A program made the translations under genes and the position numbers. Shown in pieces: positions 1-12,035 of a stretch of 64,000 nucleotides of DNA; position 1 is the stretch's first letter, and each line of letters begins with the position of its first letter. The stretch is from Amanita rubescens (lineage: Eukaryota; Basidiomycota; Agaricomycetes; Agaricales; Amanitaceae), in assembly GCA_015039365.1 (NCBI GenBank), contig WION01000082.1, forward strand, positions 120,122-184,121, in the 5' to 3' direction. The notes under the pieces are model-generated. The model worked only from the letters and a program-made list of their open reading frames with translations. It did no database searches and was not told the origin of the DNA.

Positions 1-330
1 CTCACGGTAAATTTGGAAACGGTATAACGGGGCCATCCATACACGATAACCAGGGAGTTTCAATAAACATTGCGGAGGCGTCGGTGTCCCGCGGTCTGGA
101 TTTAGCGTGGGTCAAGCGGAGTCAGCGGGAGTCGTAGTTTGTATAATCGGTGGAATCCAACCTGCTCGTAGAATCTCCGCCAGGGCCCATTACGTCCCCA
201 GGAAAAATGTACCCGTCCATAACGCTGAAACTATTCGTACAGCTGCGGTTCGTGAACCGGCACTTTTGCTGTTTGGGTGATGGTAGTACGGCCTCAAAAG
301 TGCGACAAACAAACAATATGTGTCATCATC
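1..330. other. No gene recognised
   Basis: I see no motif or convincing exon here. It is CpG-containing sequence just upstream of a degraded GPN-loop GTPase copy. Confidence 0.4.
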
Positions 331-985
331 ATGCCATTCGGCGAAGTCGTTTGGATCGCCAGGCTCGAGGAAATCGTGGGAAGCACGAACTTTTTAATGC
401 ACTAACCGACCCATATCGATCGCCAACCTCGACCCTGCCAACGAAAACATACGCCATGGACACTTATGGCCTTGGGCCCAACGGTGGCATGCTGTATTGT
501 ATGGAGTATCTGGACGCAAATTTTCATTGGTTGGAGGAATTGGGCCTGACGCACATGTGCTGTTTGACCTCCCCGGCCAAGTCGAGCTAAGCACAAGCCA
601 TGACGGTATCAAATAAATTGACGAAGATTGGTTTTCGAGTGAGTACGTGGTCCAATGGAAGTTTCGAAGAATGCCTTACTCACGACGGATCGCCGCAGTG
701 CATCTCTACGACGCACATTATGTTATGTGCCTCAAAACACGTGTCGCTCAGGGCGATGCTTCATCTTGAGCTCCCCCACATCAACGTCCTTTCGAAGATG
801 GATCTTATCACGCAGTACGGGGATCTAGGTGCGTCGACTCTTGACCCTCCACTTGATTCTTGACTTAATTCCTTTGCAGATTTCAATCTAGAATACTATA
901 CAAGACCTTTCCTACCTCGAAAACGCGCTGTCTGCCTCCCTCCCTAAATTCGCCGCGCCCAACATGTCACTTATATCTTGATTGA
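331..985 (+). pseudogene. GPN-loop GTPase 2 (GPN2-like) pseudogene
   Basis: GPN2 proteins are essential eukaryotic GTPases that help assemble and import RNA polymerase II and III. Pieces of the family lie in order but in different frames: the start MPFGEVV at 331, GKHELFNAL near 380, the diagnostic GPN-loop inside GLGPNGGMLYCMEYL (474-505), the G3 motif FDLPGQVELS at 562-590, AAVHLYDAHY near 690, and TMLHLELPHINVLSKMDLI with the G4 motif near 755-805. A possible intron at about 830-879 precedes FNLEYYT and LSYLENALSASLPKF. The P-loop itself is lost, there is an in-frame stop shortly after the G3 motif, and several frameshifts are needed to connect the blocks. A functional single copy is expected elsewhere in the genome. 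What remains is a degenerate duplicate; assembly errors alone are unlikely to explain so many breaks. Confidence 0.75.
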
Positions 986-1144
986 TGCATTGTGAGAGGA
1001 AGCCGTAACCAGAGGAATGGTGTTGGAGAACCTGGTCTAGGAAAGCTGTGGGCGGGAGGGGGCAGACGGACACGACAGTTTGGAAAAACATGACATCACG
1101 TGTTGCGGGAACGAGCGTCTATTGCAGCTTTTGGGCGGGAGTAC

Positions 1145-4100
1145 ATGTCCAGTGTTACGAGCGTCCTGCCCCAGTCCGCGGAAACTGCCACCGCAGTTTT
1201 TGACCTTCAAGCTTCAAGGCTTCAGCGAACCCAAATCCCTGATAATCAGACGTCTGTCTCAACACACATGCAATTCGTACAATGCGAGTTTACTGCCGTC
1301 GCGGGAAACTACAATCGGTACACAAATCAGCTACCTGATGACGGTAAGTATAGACTTCTTGTCACGTTCCGGCTTCTTACCCACGTCTCGATGCCGAACA
1401 GTCCTGAAAGACCTTTGCGATAAAGACTCGGAGGATCGCGCAGAATTTGGAAGAGTGAAGGATGACACAATTGCGTATCCGGACGCCGGACAGTGGATTC
1501 TCCAACGCCAAGAGTATAAAATGTGGAAGCAGGGTCAATTGCGATTGCTTTGGTTAAAGGGTATACGTAGGTGTCAGGTCCTTGTACATTCCACAATTGC
1601 TTAACCGTCTGAACAGCCGGTGCAGGAAAAACGGTCCTCACGTAAGGCATAACCACTTGACTCATCATGGTCATACGATCCATTCTTCACACAGCTCTGT
1701 TGTTATCGAGGATGTTAAGGGAGCTCTGGGATGTCAATATATCTACGGTTTTTGTGACCAGTTAAACGGCAAAAAACGTAAACCAACAAATCTCCTTTGC
1801 AGTTTGCTCGGACAGCTCTTGAAACGGACTTCTACTGGAGATCCAAAGGCCTTAAGCATACTGCGCAATCAGTGCGAGATGAAGTCCCTGTTCCAGATTG
1901 GTGACCTTACGAACCTCATCATGGAGTTATCACCGGCGACTGAGAAGACTTTTGTGGTAATTGATGGGTTAGACAAATGCGATTCTCTCGACATATTGCT
2001 GCCCCATCTCTTGGAACTGGCAAAGAAGCTATATGTCTTCGTCAGCAGTCGGGATCATCCCGACATTCGACATCATTTCCAAGATCAGACCCATTACATG
2101 ATCAGCGCGGATGATATCAGGCACGACGTACAGCAATTTGTGAAGATGGAGGTCGAAAAGATCAGCAGAATCAATCCAGATGTTGTTGATTTTATTGATT
2201 TTATTGTCGATAGCTTGACATCGGGGGCTGAAGGAACGTAAGTAAGAGTGCGACTGTACTGCCTACTACCGCTTAAACCCTTCAGTTTTCTTTGGCCGCT
2301 TTATCATATCGAAGAACTCAAAAACAACTCGCTTACAGCCGCGGAGATTAAAAGGTCACCGGAAGGGTTGCCACAAAGCTTCGAAAATATGGTTAAAAGG
2401 GAATTTGAAGCGATTCATGATCGTTTTCATCTCGTTCTCAAACTAGTCCTATGCGCGAAGAGGCCTCTTACCCTCCTCGAGTTGGCTGAAGGCGTTGCGA
2501 CCGATAAGATGGAACGCGTATGGAACGCGTCAAACGTAGTCGAGAATCCCATGCTGCTCGTCGACCGCTGCGCAAATCTCCTTGTTTGTTTTCCTCACCC
2601 AGAGCGAGATATGTTGCAAATCGTTGCTCCCTTCCACGAGTCTGTTAAAAGATCCCTGCTGGCGGGCCGTAATGAACCTAAGAGAAGCAAAACGTTTTAT
2701 CGGCCAGATGTGCATATCCAGCTCGCCAGGCTATGCCTGACTTATTTAAAGCTCAAAGCCATGAGAGAATTTCCGTCTCTCTTATCCGACATTTCGGACC
2801 ACCCGTTCGCGGAGTACGCTATTACGGGATGGCTTGATCACATTCGCGCATCTGGCACGGCCGAGATGGCAAAGGAATTTCAGGAATTCCTAGCTCCGGG
2901 ATCGGCTACGTTCGAAATATGGAGACACCTATTCGCGGGGTGGTCAGGAACGTATGCATCCTCGAAAGTTTTAGACCACTTGGAATACCTTGATCCGGCT
3001 CATCTGGCCGTCTGGTTTAATCTCCCAAAGATCATACCGCAATTTAGCAGCGATCAACTCTGCACAGAAGACTATAGAGGGCTAAGCACTCTCCACGTCG
3101 CGATGGAGATATCGAGTTTCATTGACGTTCAAGTTATCACCAGCCTACTCCCAGAGGTCGACGTCGACCAAGTCACTAAAGATGGTAATACCGCCTTACA
3201 TATCGCCGCCTCGCACTTGCAGTCTAATGGACGGGTAGTCGACAAACTCTGTGAAGCAGGAGCAGAAGTTGACAAACCGGATAAAGAGGGACGAACACCC
3301 CTCCATCTAGCAATGTTGAATCCCGGAACCGCAATGCCTTGCATTATTCCCCTGTTGTCCCAGAAGGCTGATCCGAATGCTCTAGATTCTTCTTGGAAAA
3401 CGCCTCTTCATATCGCCGCCGCTGCACCCGGGTACGTAACGAACAGGCAATCTGGCAACCATCGGGCACAAACTGTGGCCGAATATCAAAGAGGGATGAA
3501 GGCCTTGTTAACGTATAACGCCGACGTACAATCTATGGATCGAGATCGTAATACTCCACTTCATCTCGCTGCAAGCGTTGTCAATCCGTTTGGGGTACAA
3601 CTTCTATTGAAGAATGGAGCATTTGTGGACACTTTTAACGGTGCTGGGTACACACCACTCCACCTCGCGATAAACTGTAACTTGCTAAACACACGCTGGA
3701 GCATATTGGAGACCCCAGAGTTAAGAGATCAAAGATTGACCATAGAACACCTCCTTCGTCACTCCGCTGATGTCAACAAACCTAGCAAATCCAGCGCCGA
3801 CTCAAAAGGATCCTCATTGCACTTAGCAGCGCGGTCGTGTTGCAACGAGGTCATCTTCACGCTTTTAATCAAGCATGGCGCTTTTGTTGATTCACAAGAT
3901 GCAGAAGGCGCCACTCCGTTTCATCGTGCCGCCGCAATGGCGCCAATCAAGAACCCGAACGAGCACCCCAAGCGGTGGAGCGTATCGTGGATGGCTCTCA
4001 GACAAATAATTTGCAAGCTACTCAGCACAGCCCAATGCGACCTGTCCCAATTGCAGCAGATTGCGGAGGCGGTCCTTGGTCTTATAATGCCCAAATATCC

Positions 4101-4374
4101 CAATACCGCCCCGATACTTCAGGAGATAGATAGTTTGGAGCCGGAACATCCATTCGCGACGTGGTTCGAGCACGTGAGGGAGCAACTTTGCTCTGCCGGT
4201 GCGCAGAAGGTGCCAGCGACCCGAATGAAAAGCCCAGACGTTTTGACCTTTACCATGAAATTTTGGTCCTCGTGGATCCACAGCAATATCGGATCAATAT
4301 CATCGAAACGAGCCATACTATATACCTTGTACAGCGAGTGGACAAGAATTTCAAAGTTACTTCAGAAGCCATAA
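1145..4374 (+). CDS. NACHT-ankyrin repeat NLR-like protein
   Basis: An NLR-like STAND receptor of 1004 residues. Proposed exons are 1145-1343, 1402-1560, 1617-1641, 1695-2237 and 2286-4374; phases are consistent and no stop is met. Residues about 35-65 hold a short motif (FVQCEFTAVAGNYNRY) resembling the N-terminus of the other NLRs here. A QWIL/WLK block precedes the P-loop GAGKT near residues 120-126, which is encoded by a 25-nt exon between two introns. Walker B FVVIDGLDKCD lies near residue 213. A winged-helix-like region (SFENMVKREFEAIHDRF..KRPLTLLELAEGVA) follows. From about residue 570 there are seven to eight ankyrin repeats (TALHIAASH, TPLHLAM, TPLHIAAAAP, TPLHLAASVV, TPLHLAINC, TPFHRAAAM). 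In this family the NACHT ATPase oligomerises on ligand sensing and the repeats bind ligand; the ligand is unknown. No separate effector domain is visible. It converges on an ankyrin paralogue 233 bp downstream. The start ATG is inferred. Confidence 0.8.
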
Positions 4375-4607
4375 CTATTTCATACTGATATGCTTTACTT
4401 TCCGTACAGGTTCCTTTCTATGTCACTTACTCGGTTATCGCGCTATCGTACATCTCCTGTCTTGTGAACGACCTTTGTATTGTACAAGTTGAAGGAATAT
4501 TGAGTCATACACGGGGATCACTGTCATGATTAGGTGCCTTAGTAATTTCGGAGAGAGTAGTAAATGTGGGAGAACTTGCTGGAATCAAATTGTGCCTTTC
4601 GTTACGA

Positions 4608-7600
4608 CTAGGAGAGCAACTTGGCAATCTCTGACCATGCTACATATGCTGCCGCCAACGATGTGTCGTCGTCTTTATCTTGACTTTCTGCAAGCATCCA
4701 ATGATAATTGGAAATCCAAGATGCCCAAGATTCCATTGCGAAGCGTAAGGTACCGTAAACCTTGCTTGTTTCCGCTAGATTGATGCTAGCGCCTTGGGGC
4801 CGTAACAGATTCGAAACCTCTTTTACCCATGTCGTGTGCAGATGATCAGGCCGCGTAGGCTCTACTAATTCATAATCCATCCCAGGGGAATATCGCGTGA
4901 CAATATTAGGATAATGACTCCGCAAGGTCTCGCAGACTTTGTCGGCAACTTCACGCAACATCTGCGAGTCTTCGCTGTTCTTGATTGAGAACTGGATTAT
5001 CTGTCTGAATGCGACCCATGAAATACGCCATTGACCTTCAACGTCATTTGCATTCAAAACGGGGCCCATTTTAACAGCTAGGTGTAAAGGAGTAGCATTT
5101 TCATTGTCGGTTGCGTCCACTATTGCACCATGTTGTACAAGAGCACTGAAGATGGTTAGGTCACAGCGAAAGCACGCCGCAATGTGTAATGGGGTCCGGT
5201 CACTTTGGTTTGTGGCGTTGACATTAGAATCGTGATTGGCAAGCAAGCATTTGATAGTGCATGCATGATCATCACTTTCTTGGAGAGGGAATCGGATCAA
5301 CGACGAATCTGGAGTCATATGTGCAATCGCCAGGTGTATTGGTGTGTCATAGTGATCGTTACGGGCGATAATTGATGCTCCTCGTTGCAGCAATAACTTC
5401 ACTGCGAATGCATTCGCATTTTTAGCGGCGATGTGCAAGGGAGTTTCGTTTGCATCGTCTCGGGATTCAATATCTGCTCCACGTTCCAATAAAATGCGTA
5501 ATATCTGCTTGTGCTCTTCTGCACTTGATCCTTGACATTCAGGACCTGTGAATCGCCTCTTAAAGATATACGCAGGGGCAGCGGAAGCCAGGTGTAGGGG
5601 TGTACGTGAAAATGCATCTCGAGCGTTGATATCAACTTCGCCGCTCTGCAGCAGCGCAGATATTGATGACAAAGCATGCTCGGGCTCGGTCAGCATCAGT
5701 ATTAGATGCAAAGGTGTCCGGCCTGCCCTGTCCCGGGCATTTACATTTGCACCCGCTTTTACAAGTCGTTGAATGATTGTCGGTGCCTTTGCAGATTTAG
5801 AGATGGCAATATGGAGAGCCGTATCGCCCTGTCTACTGAGACTGTTGACGTCAATTTTGCCCAGTAGGCAATCCATCACGGCAAGGCAACTCGGTATTCT
5901 GCCAACTGCAGCGTGTAGGGTGTTTAAGCCTCTATAATTTTCCGCCATCAGCTCAGACTTACTGAACTGGTGTAACATCATAGGAAGATTAAACCAGACA
6001 GCAAGATGGACGCAGTCAAGGTGTACCACGTGTTCTCCGATACCAGACGCTCCAAATTTTCCCAGTTGTTTCTTGTACAAATAACACCATCCCTCGAGCG
6101 TGGCTGAGCCTGAAGCAAAAAAGTGACAGAAATCTGCTGCCAATGTGTCAGTTTCAGAGGCCCGGATATGGTCTAGGCATCCGATGACAGCATATTTTGT
6201 GAAGGGATGATCAGAGGCGTGAGAAAGGACTTCTCGTGGGTAATGTGCAAGTTTACATTTGAGATACATTAAACAGAGCCTAGCGAGGGCGGCATTCACA
6301 ACTTGTCTAGTACTAGTACTGGATGGATGGTGTTCACATCTTGTGAGGTCCCCTAGTGCCATTAAGCCAAAGTGGTTGCCGAGTGGAATGTTGGTGAAAG
6401 TGCTGTGAACACTGGCAGGCATGAGGAAGTTGGGTTGATTCTGCTTATCTCTTTGGATGCAAACAACTTGAAAATGTGAACCAACATCAGTGAACTTGCC
6501 TATTCCTGCAATGTCAAAATCCAGTTGCCAATCTTGCATTTCAGCCATTGCTACAGCATCTTCCAGTTCTGGAATTGTCATGGGTCTCACAGCCCATTGG
6601 ACTATGGGAAGGATATATTTGAATTTTTCCCATGAATAGTCTGCATACATTGACTGCTCAGCTTGGAGTTGGAATAGTAGATGATCCATCTTTGATGATA
6701 TGCAGTTGACAAAGTTTCTAATCTGTTCCTCTGCCCGTAGCTTTTGCAACTGTAGCAATTGATGGCTCAGTAGCCAGGGGAAGCTATTATCATGAAATGA
6801 ACATGCTGCTAGCCTAATTTAGGATTGAAATGGCACTCACCTCCTCTGGGCACCTGAAGTTAATGTATCCAGAATCTCCAGTGCTAGCTTCGGGTTCCGG
6901 ACTTTAATTTCTTTAATGTTCATTCGAATGAATTGGCATACATCAGCCCCAATATCTGCAGAACTGATTGCAAGTTGATTGTAGTCTGAGCACCTCTCCT
7001 GCTTCCTGTATGTGGATGCTAGAGTGTCTGGGTGTTGTGGTCCAAGCTTTTCTTTCCTTGCTTCCATGACCAGTACCTCCAACTTCTCTGCCTCATACCA
7101 CCTCTCCTGTTCCCTGTATGTGCGTGATAGACTAGCCATGCTGGTAAGAGTGTCTGGGTGATGTGATCCAAGCTTTTCTTTCCTTGCCTCCATGACTTCT
7201 ACCTCTAGCTTCTCTGCCTCATCCCACTTCTCCTGCTTCCTGTATGTGGATGTTAGATTAGCTATGCTGGTAAGAGTGTCTGGGTGGTGTGATCCAAGCT
7301 TTTCTTTCCTTGCCTCCATGACTTCTACCTCCAGTTTCTCTGCCTCATCCCACCTCCCCTGGATCCTGTATGTGGATGCTAGATTAGCCATGCTGTTCAG
7401 AGTGTCTGGGTGATGTGATCCAAGCCTTTCTTTGCATGCCTCCATGACTTCTACTTCCAGCTTCTCTGCCTCATCCCACTTCCCCTGGTTCCTGTATGTG
7501 GATGCTAGATTAGCCATGCTGGTAAGAGTGTTTGGGTGATGTGATCCAAGCTTTTCTTTGCTTGCTTTCACGACTTCAATATCCAGCTTCTCTGCCACAT

Positions 7601-10600
7601 CCCACCTCCCCTGGATCCAGTATGTGGATGCTAGATTAGCCATGCTGGTAAGAGTATCTGGGTGCTGTGATCCAAGCTTTTCTTTCCTTGCCTCCATGAC
7701 TTCTACCTCCAGCCTATTTGCCTTGTCCCATCTCCCCTGGCACTTGTATGTGGATGCTAGATTAGCTACACTGGTAAGAGTGTCTGGGTGGTGTGATCCA
7801 AGCTTATCTTGCCTTGCTTTCATGACTTCTACCTGAAGCTTCTCTGCTTTATCCCACCTCCCCTGCTTCCTGTATGTGGAGGCTAGATTAGCCATGCTGG
7901 TAAGAGTGTCTGGGTGATGTGATCCAAGCTTTTCTTTCCTTGCCTCCATGACTTCTACCTCTAGCTTCTCTGCCTCATCCCACCTCCCCTGGTAACTGTA
8001 TGTGGATGCTAGATTAGCCATGCTGGTAAGGGTGTCTGGGTGGTGTGATCCAAGCTTTTCTTTGCTTGCTTCCATGACTTCTACCTCAAGCTTCTCTGCC
8101 TCATCCCACCTCCCCTGGTTCCTGTATGTGGATGCTAGATTACCCATGCTGGTAAGAGTGTCTGGGTGCTGTGATCCAAGCTTTTCCTTCCTAGCTTCCA
8201 TGACTTCTACCTCAAGCTTCTCTGCCTCATCCCACCTCCCCTGGTTCCTGTATGTGGATGCTAAATTACCCATGCTGGTAAGAGTGTCTGGGTGCTGTGA
8301 TCCAAGCTTTTCCTTCTTAGCTTCCATGACTTCTATGTCCAGCTTCTCTGCCTCATCCCATCTCCCCTGGCACCTGTATGTGGATGCTAGATTAGCTACA
8401 GTGATAAGAGTATCTGGGTGCTGTGATCTAAGCTTTTCTTTGCTTGCCTCCATGACTTCTACCTGAAGCTTCTCTGCCTCATCCCACCTCCCCTGCTTCC
8501 TGTACGTGGAGGCTAGATTAGCCATGCTGGTAAGAGTGTCTGGGTGATGTGATCCAAGCTTTTCTTTCCTTGCCTCCATGACTTCTACCTGAAGCTTCTC
8601 TGCCTCATCCCACCTCCCCTGGTAACTGTATGTGGATGCTAGATTAGCCATGCTGGTAAGGGTGTCTGGGTGGTGTGATCCAAGCTTTTCTTTGCTTGCC
8701 TCCATGACTTCTACCTGAAGCTTCTCTGCCTCATCCCACCTCCCCTGGTTCCTGTATGTGGATGCTAAATTACCCATGCTGGTAAGAGTGTCTGGGTGCT
8801 GTGATCCAAGCTTTTCCTTCCTAGCTTCCATGACTTCTATGTCCAGCTTCTCTGCCTCATCCCATCTCCCCTGGCACCTGTATGTGGATGCTAGATTAGC
8901 TACAGTGATAAGAGTATCTGGGTGCTGTGATCCAAGCTTTTCTTTCCTTGCTTTCATGACTTCTACCCCAAGCTTCTCTGCCTCATCCCACTTCCCCTGG
9001 TAACTGTATGTGGATGCTAAATTACCCATGCTGGTAAGAGTGTCTGGATGCTGTGATCCAAGCTTCTCTTTCCTTGCCTCCATGACTTCTACATCCAGCT
9101 TCTCTGCCACATCCCACCTCCCCTGGATCCTGTATGTGGATGATAGATTAGCCATGCTGTTAAGAGTGTCTGGGTGGTGTGATCCAAGCTTTTCTTTCCT
9201 TGCCTCCATGACTTCTACCTCCAGCTTCTCTGCCTCATCCCAACTCCCCTGCTTTCTGTATGTGGATGCTAGATTAGCCATGCTATCTAGAACAAATGGA
9301 TGTTTTGGTGCAAGATTTGCTTTCCTTCTTTCAAGCATCCACATTGTTAGCTTTTCCAATTCATTCCAACTCCCAATATGATCATATACAAGTGAAAATC
9401 GACCACATTCATCATCATAGTAAAAATTATTTAGATTCAGCTGTGCTGCCTGATTATTGATTGTTCTTATGTGTGGTGTGAGCAACCCACAATATTCATA
9501 ATTGTCAATCTTATAGTCCAACTCCACAGAACAAGCTACAAATGCCTTTGTCATAAGAACCTGCTGAGTAATTTCCATCTTTGGAATTCTATTCCTGCTC
9601 CAAGAATGCACTAACGGGTGAACTGAATAATGTGTTCCACTGCTCTTAATGAGGGAAAATGACAGCAGCACTTGAATTCCTAAATGAAATTTCATTTTAT
9701 TCCATTCTCCCATTTCATCCAAGAACAAGACCTTAGGATTTAAGATTGTTATTGAAAGTGGGAGACCATGTTCCTTTTCTTCATCAATGTTTCTCTTCTT
9801 ATAGTTCTCTGCAGCATTTTTGAACAACTCTGCTGGTATATTCTCATGATGCAAAAAGGCAAATATCTGATGTAGAGTAATAGCACTCTCAGCTGCCATA
9901 GCTTTAGGATCTTTTTTTTGTGCAGCTCTTCCTTCAATTTCTTTCATTGAGATTTCCCAAGTTCCATAGGTGCAGGATCCATAATCAGATGCTCCTTTAA
10001 ATAAAGGATTAGACATTAATTGATCATGATTCTTGGCATATAATTCCATGTAATCATCAAGGGGGCATTTACAAGTTAGCATATATGCCCCAGCTTGGTC
10101 AATTGCAAGTGGAATCCCTCCCAGCTTTGAAATAAGTTGCTTGGCCACAGCTTGGATATTCTCTGATGTGTAATTTAGCCTGGCTGATTTTGATAGTAGA
10201 GATAATGCTTCTTCTTCTCCCATTTCAAGAACCTCCATTGACTTTTCTGTGATTCTCTTCAGTTCCAAATTCCTGCTTGTTATCAAGATATTTCCCCCAT
10301 TTCCAGGAGGGAGGAACTTTTCTACTATTTGGTATCCTCCATCTGCATTATCATATATCATCAACCAATTGAACTTTTTAGAAATCCACATTAGAACAGA
10401 TGCAGCTGGAGAGGCAGCTTCAGCAATGCCACTATTTGCTTGAGCAATCTTCCTGAGTGTGAGATCAATAGTACTTGCTGAAGAAGCATCAATCCAAAAT
10501 ATGTCAGAAAATCTACATACTCAATCATCTTATGTAGTTATGTAAAGTGTTTAGTGGCACTCACAGTGTTTCACTTTCTTCAACAAATTTGAGGCAAATT

Positions 10601-10978
10601 TGAGTCTTGCCAATGCCTCCCATGCCAAGCAAAAGAAATGACTTTCTTTGTTTTGTGGCAATTGAGCCAAAATAATCCTTCAGCCTCTCTAAGTATATAC
10701 CACGACCAGTAAACATGGCACTAGAATGCCTCGGAGGAGGCAAGGGTGGTAGCATATCAGGAGAAACAACTGAGTGATGGAGCTAAGAGTAATCATGATC
10801 ATCAATATCACTCTACTAGTGGTAGCCCAACTTGAAAGTTACATACATCATAATTCCCATAGATTTTATTGAACTGGGCATCCGTCACAACAACATTCTG
10901 AGCTCCAGTGAAGATATTGTCCTCTGAGCTGGCCAAGGTGGGTTGGTTGTCCCCTATAGTGTAGGTTTGGTTGCTCAT
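4608..10978 (-). CDS. Chimeric NLR: NB-ARC, TPR array, NACHT remnant and ankyrin repeats
   Basis: A single open model of 2065 residues: exons 10978-10847, 10782-10565, 10512-6841 and 6783-4608, introns of 52-64 nt, phases all matching. Residues 23-43 carry FTGAQNVVVTDAQFNKIYGNY, a motif shared with the NLR at 14.2 kb. NB-ARC follows: P-loop GMGGIGKT near 97-104, Walker B LMIYDNAD near 167-174, GLPL-like GGIPLAIDQAG. Residues about 495-1290 are 18 full 42-residue kinesin-light-chain-type TPRs plus a shortened one. The protein then switches abruptly (ISSADIGADVCQFIRMN... LTSGAQ) to the part of a NACHT-ankyrin protein just after Walker B, followed by a winged-helix-like region and about eight ankyrin repeats closely matching the gene at 1.1-4.4 kb. 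The last intron falls at the same residue and phase (2) as intron 4 of that gene, so the tail was inherited with its intron. NB-ARC/TPR NLRs normally stop after the TPRs. Two separate transcripts remain possible until RNA is seen. Confidence 0.82.
6990..9395 (-). repeat. 126-bp coding tandem repeat (TPR array) with a 504-bp higher-order period
   Basis: Each 126-nt unit encodes one 42-residue TPR of the pattern HPDTLTSMANLASTY-xxQG-RWDEAEKL. Eighteen full units and one shortened unit are present. The variable positions recur every four units (types RNQ, SYQ, RKQ, RCQ). The stretch 8245-8428 matches 8749-8930 with one visible difference, an offset of 504 bp. This indicates recent segmental duplication or unequal exchange within the repeat domain. 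Confidence 0.85.
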
Positions 10979-11018
10979 GATTCTGTTGGGAGCGTGGCTG
11001 TCAAAGACAAAGAGCGAT

Positions 11019-11037
11019 CATAACGCACGTCACACTT
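11019..11037 (-). promoter_or_regulatory. Candidate upstream element of the chimeric NLR (TGACGTG-type)
   Basis: On the gene strand this reads AAGTGTGACGTGCGTTAT and sits about 40-60 bp upstream of the start codon at 10978. A similar GTGAC(A/G)(C/T)GT.TTAC sequence is found upstream of the NLR at 17692 and the HNH gene at 44251. TGACGTG resembles a bZIP/CRE half-site. Function is inference from recurrence and position only. Confidence 0.4.
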
Positions 11038-12035
11038 GGCCAGACTTGAAAGCATGAACCGGCAAAACCCGCTTGTCACTTAACGCTTTGCCAAACAACG
11101 CTCGGGCCATCAGCGCGCTTCCGATCGCTCCCGCTCCAGCAACGTCAGGTCTGCTCTGGCCACGACCACTCTCGCTCTGGGATGCACACTTTTGACGGTG
11201 AGCGTTATCTCCCGCCGCTTCATTTACTGCTGACATCCGCTGACGCCCCTCACCACTCCCAGCCAACACCACATTCTTCACTGCCGTTCTCCTTCGCCGC
11301 CGACGCCCGCAATCTATGCCCAGTCCCTCTACGCCTGCTGCCACGCCCTAATGCTCCAATCCGCAATGAACGACAACTCCCTGCTTACTGATGCCCTATC
11401 GTTCCACGCCCAATGATTCCAGCCGCCTGCTCACGCTTTTGTACGGGATCCTCGCCGGCGCCACATGCTCCCTTCGTTATCATCGCTATATGCGCACTTC
11501 CCGGCATCTATGAAGCAAATTCGAAGGAAAAGATACCGCTGGAGATGACGTTATCGCTAACACGGGCGCCGTAAAGGTATGCGATAACACCCATACGCGT
11601 GATAATATTAAAATAATGGATCCTCTTTGTCGCTCATGGGACGATCAGATGCATATGTCACCTCGAGTTGGAAACATATGGCCCTCTCCTCTTGAAGGGT
11701 GACGTGCATAGAATAAAGGAGCTCGTTCAGGCTGTTATGGTGGGTGACCTCGACGTGGCAAATGCACGGCCACAGAGAGGGCAGGACATTATGATCGTGA
11801 TGGACAGTCTTGTTCGGACGGGAAGAACCGGAGTAAAGAATGAACAAAGTACTAGTCGAAGGTTACGCTTATTAGGGAGTGGAAGTAGTTCCGGGTGTGG
11901 AGTACCCGAAGGAGGTCGAGTACTCATTGTAACAGTGATATTGCATTCTTACCTTTGCATTACAGATATTATATGCGCGCGTTTTCACGACTGTTCATCG
12001 ATGCCGGACTTTGTAGAATTTTGGTTTTCTCTCCG
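11038..12035. other. Intergenic, no gene recognised
   Basis: CpG-rich sequence with no supported gene. Short open stretches at 11030-11391 are Arg/Pro/Ser-rich on both strands and match nothing. The stretch 11668-12035 may contain the eroded N-terminal part of the kinase relic that follows, but no kinase N-lobe motif is visible. Confidence 0.4.

Noticed and set aside
7192..9381. Plus-strand open stretches over the TPR array (repeats of SFLASMTSTSSFSASSHLPW)
   Set aside because: They are the antisense of the 126-bp repeat and open only because the sense repeat is; no independent gene evidence.
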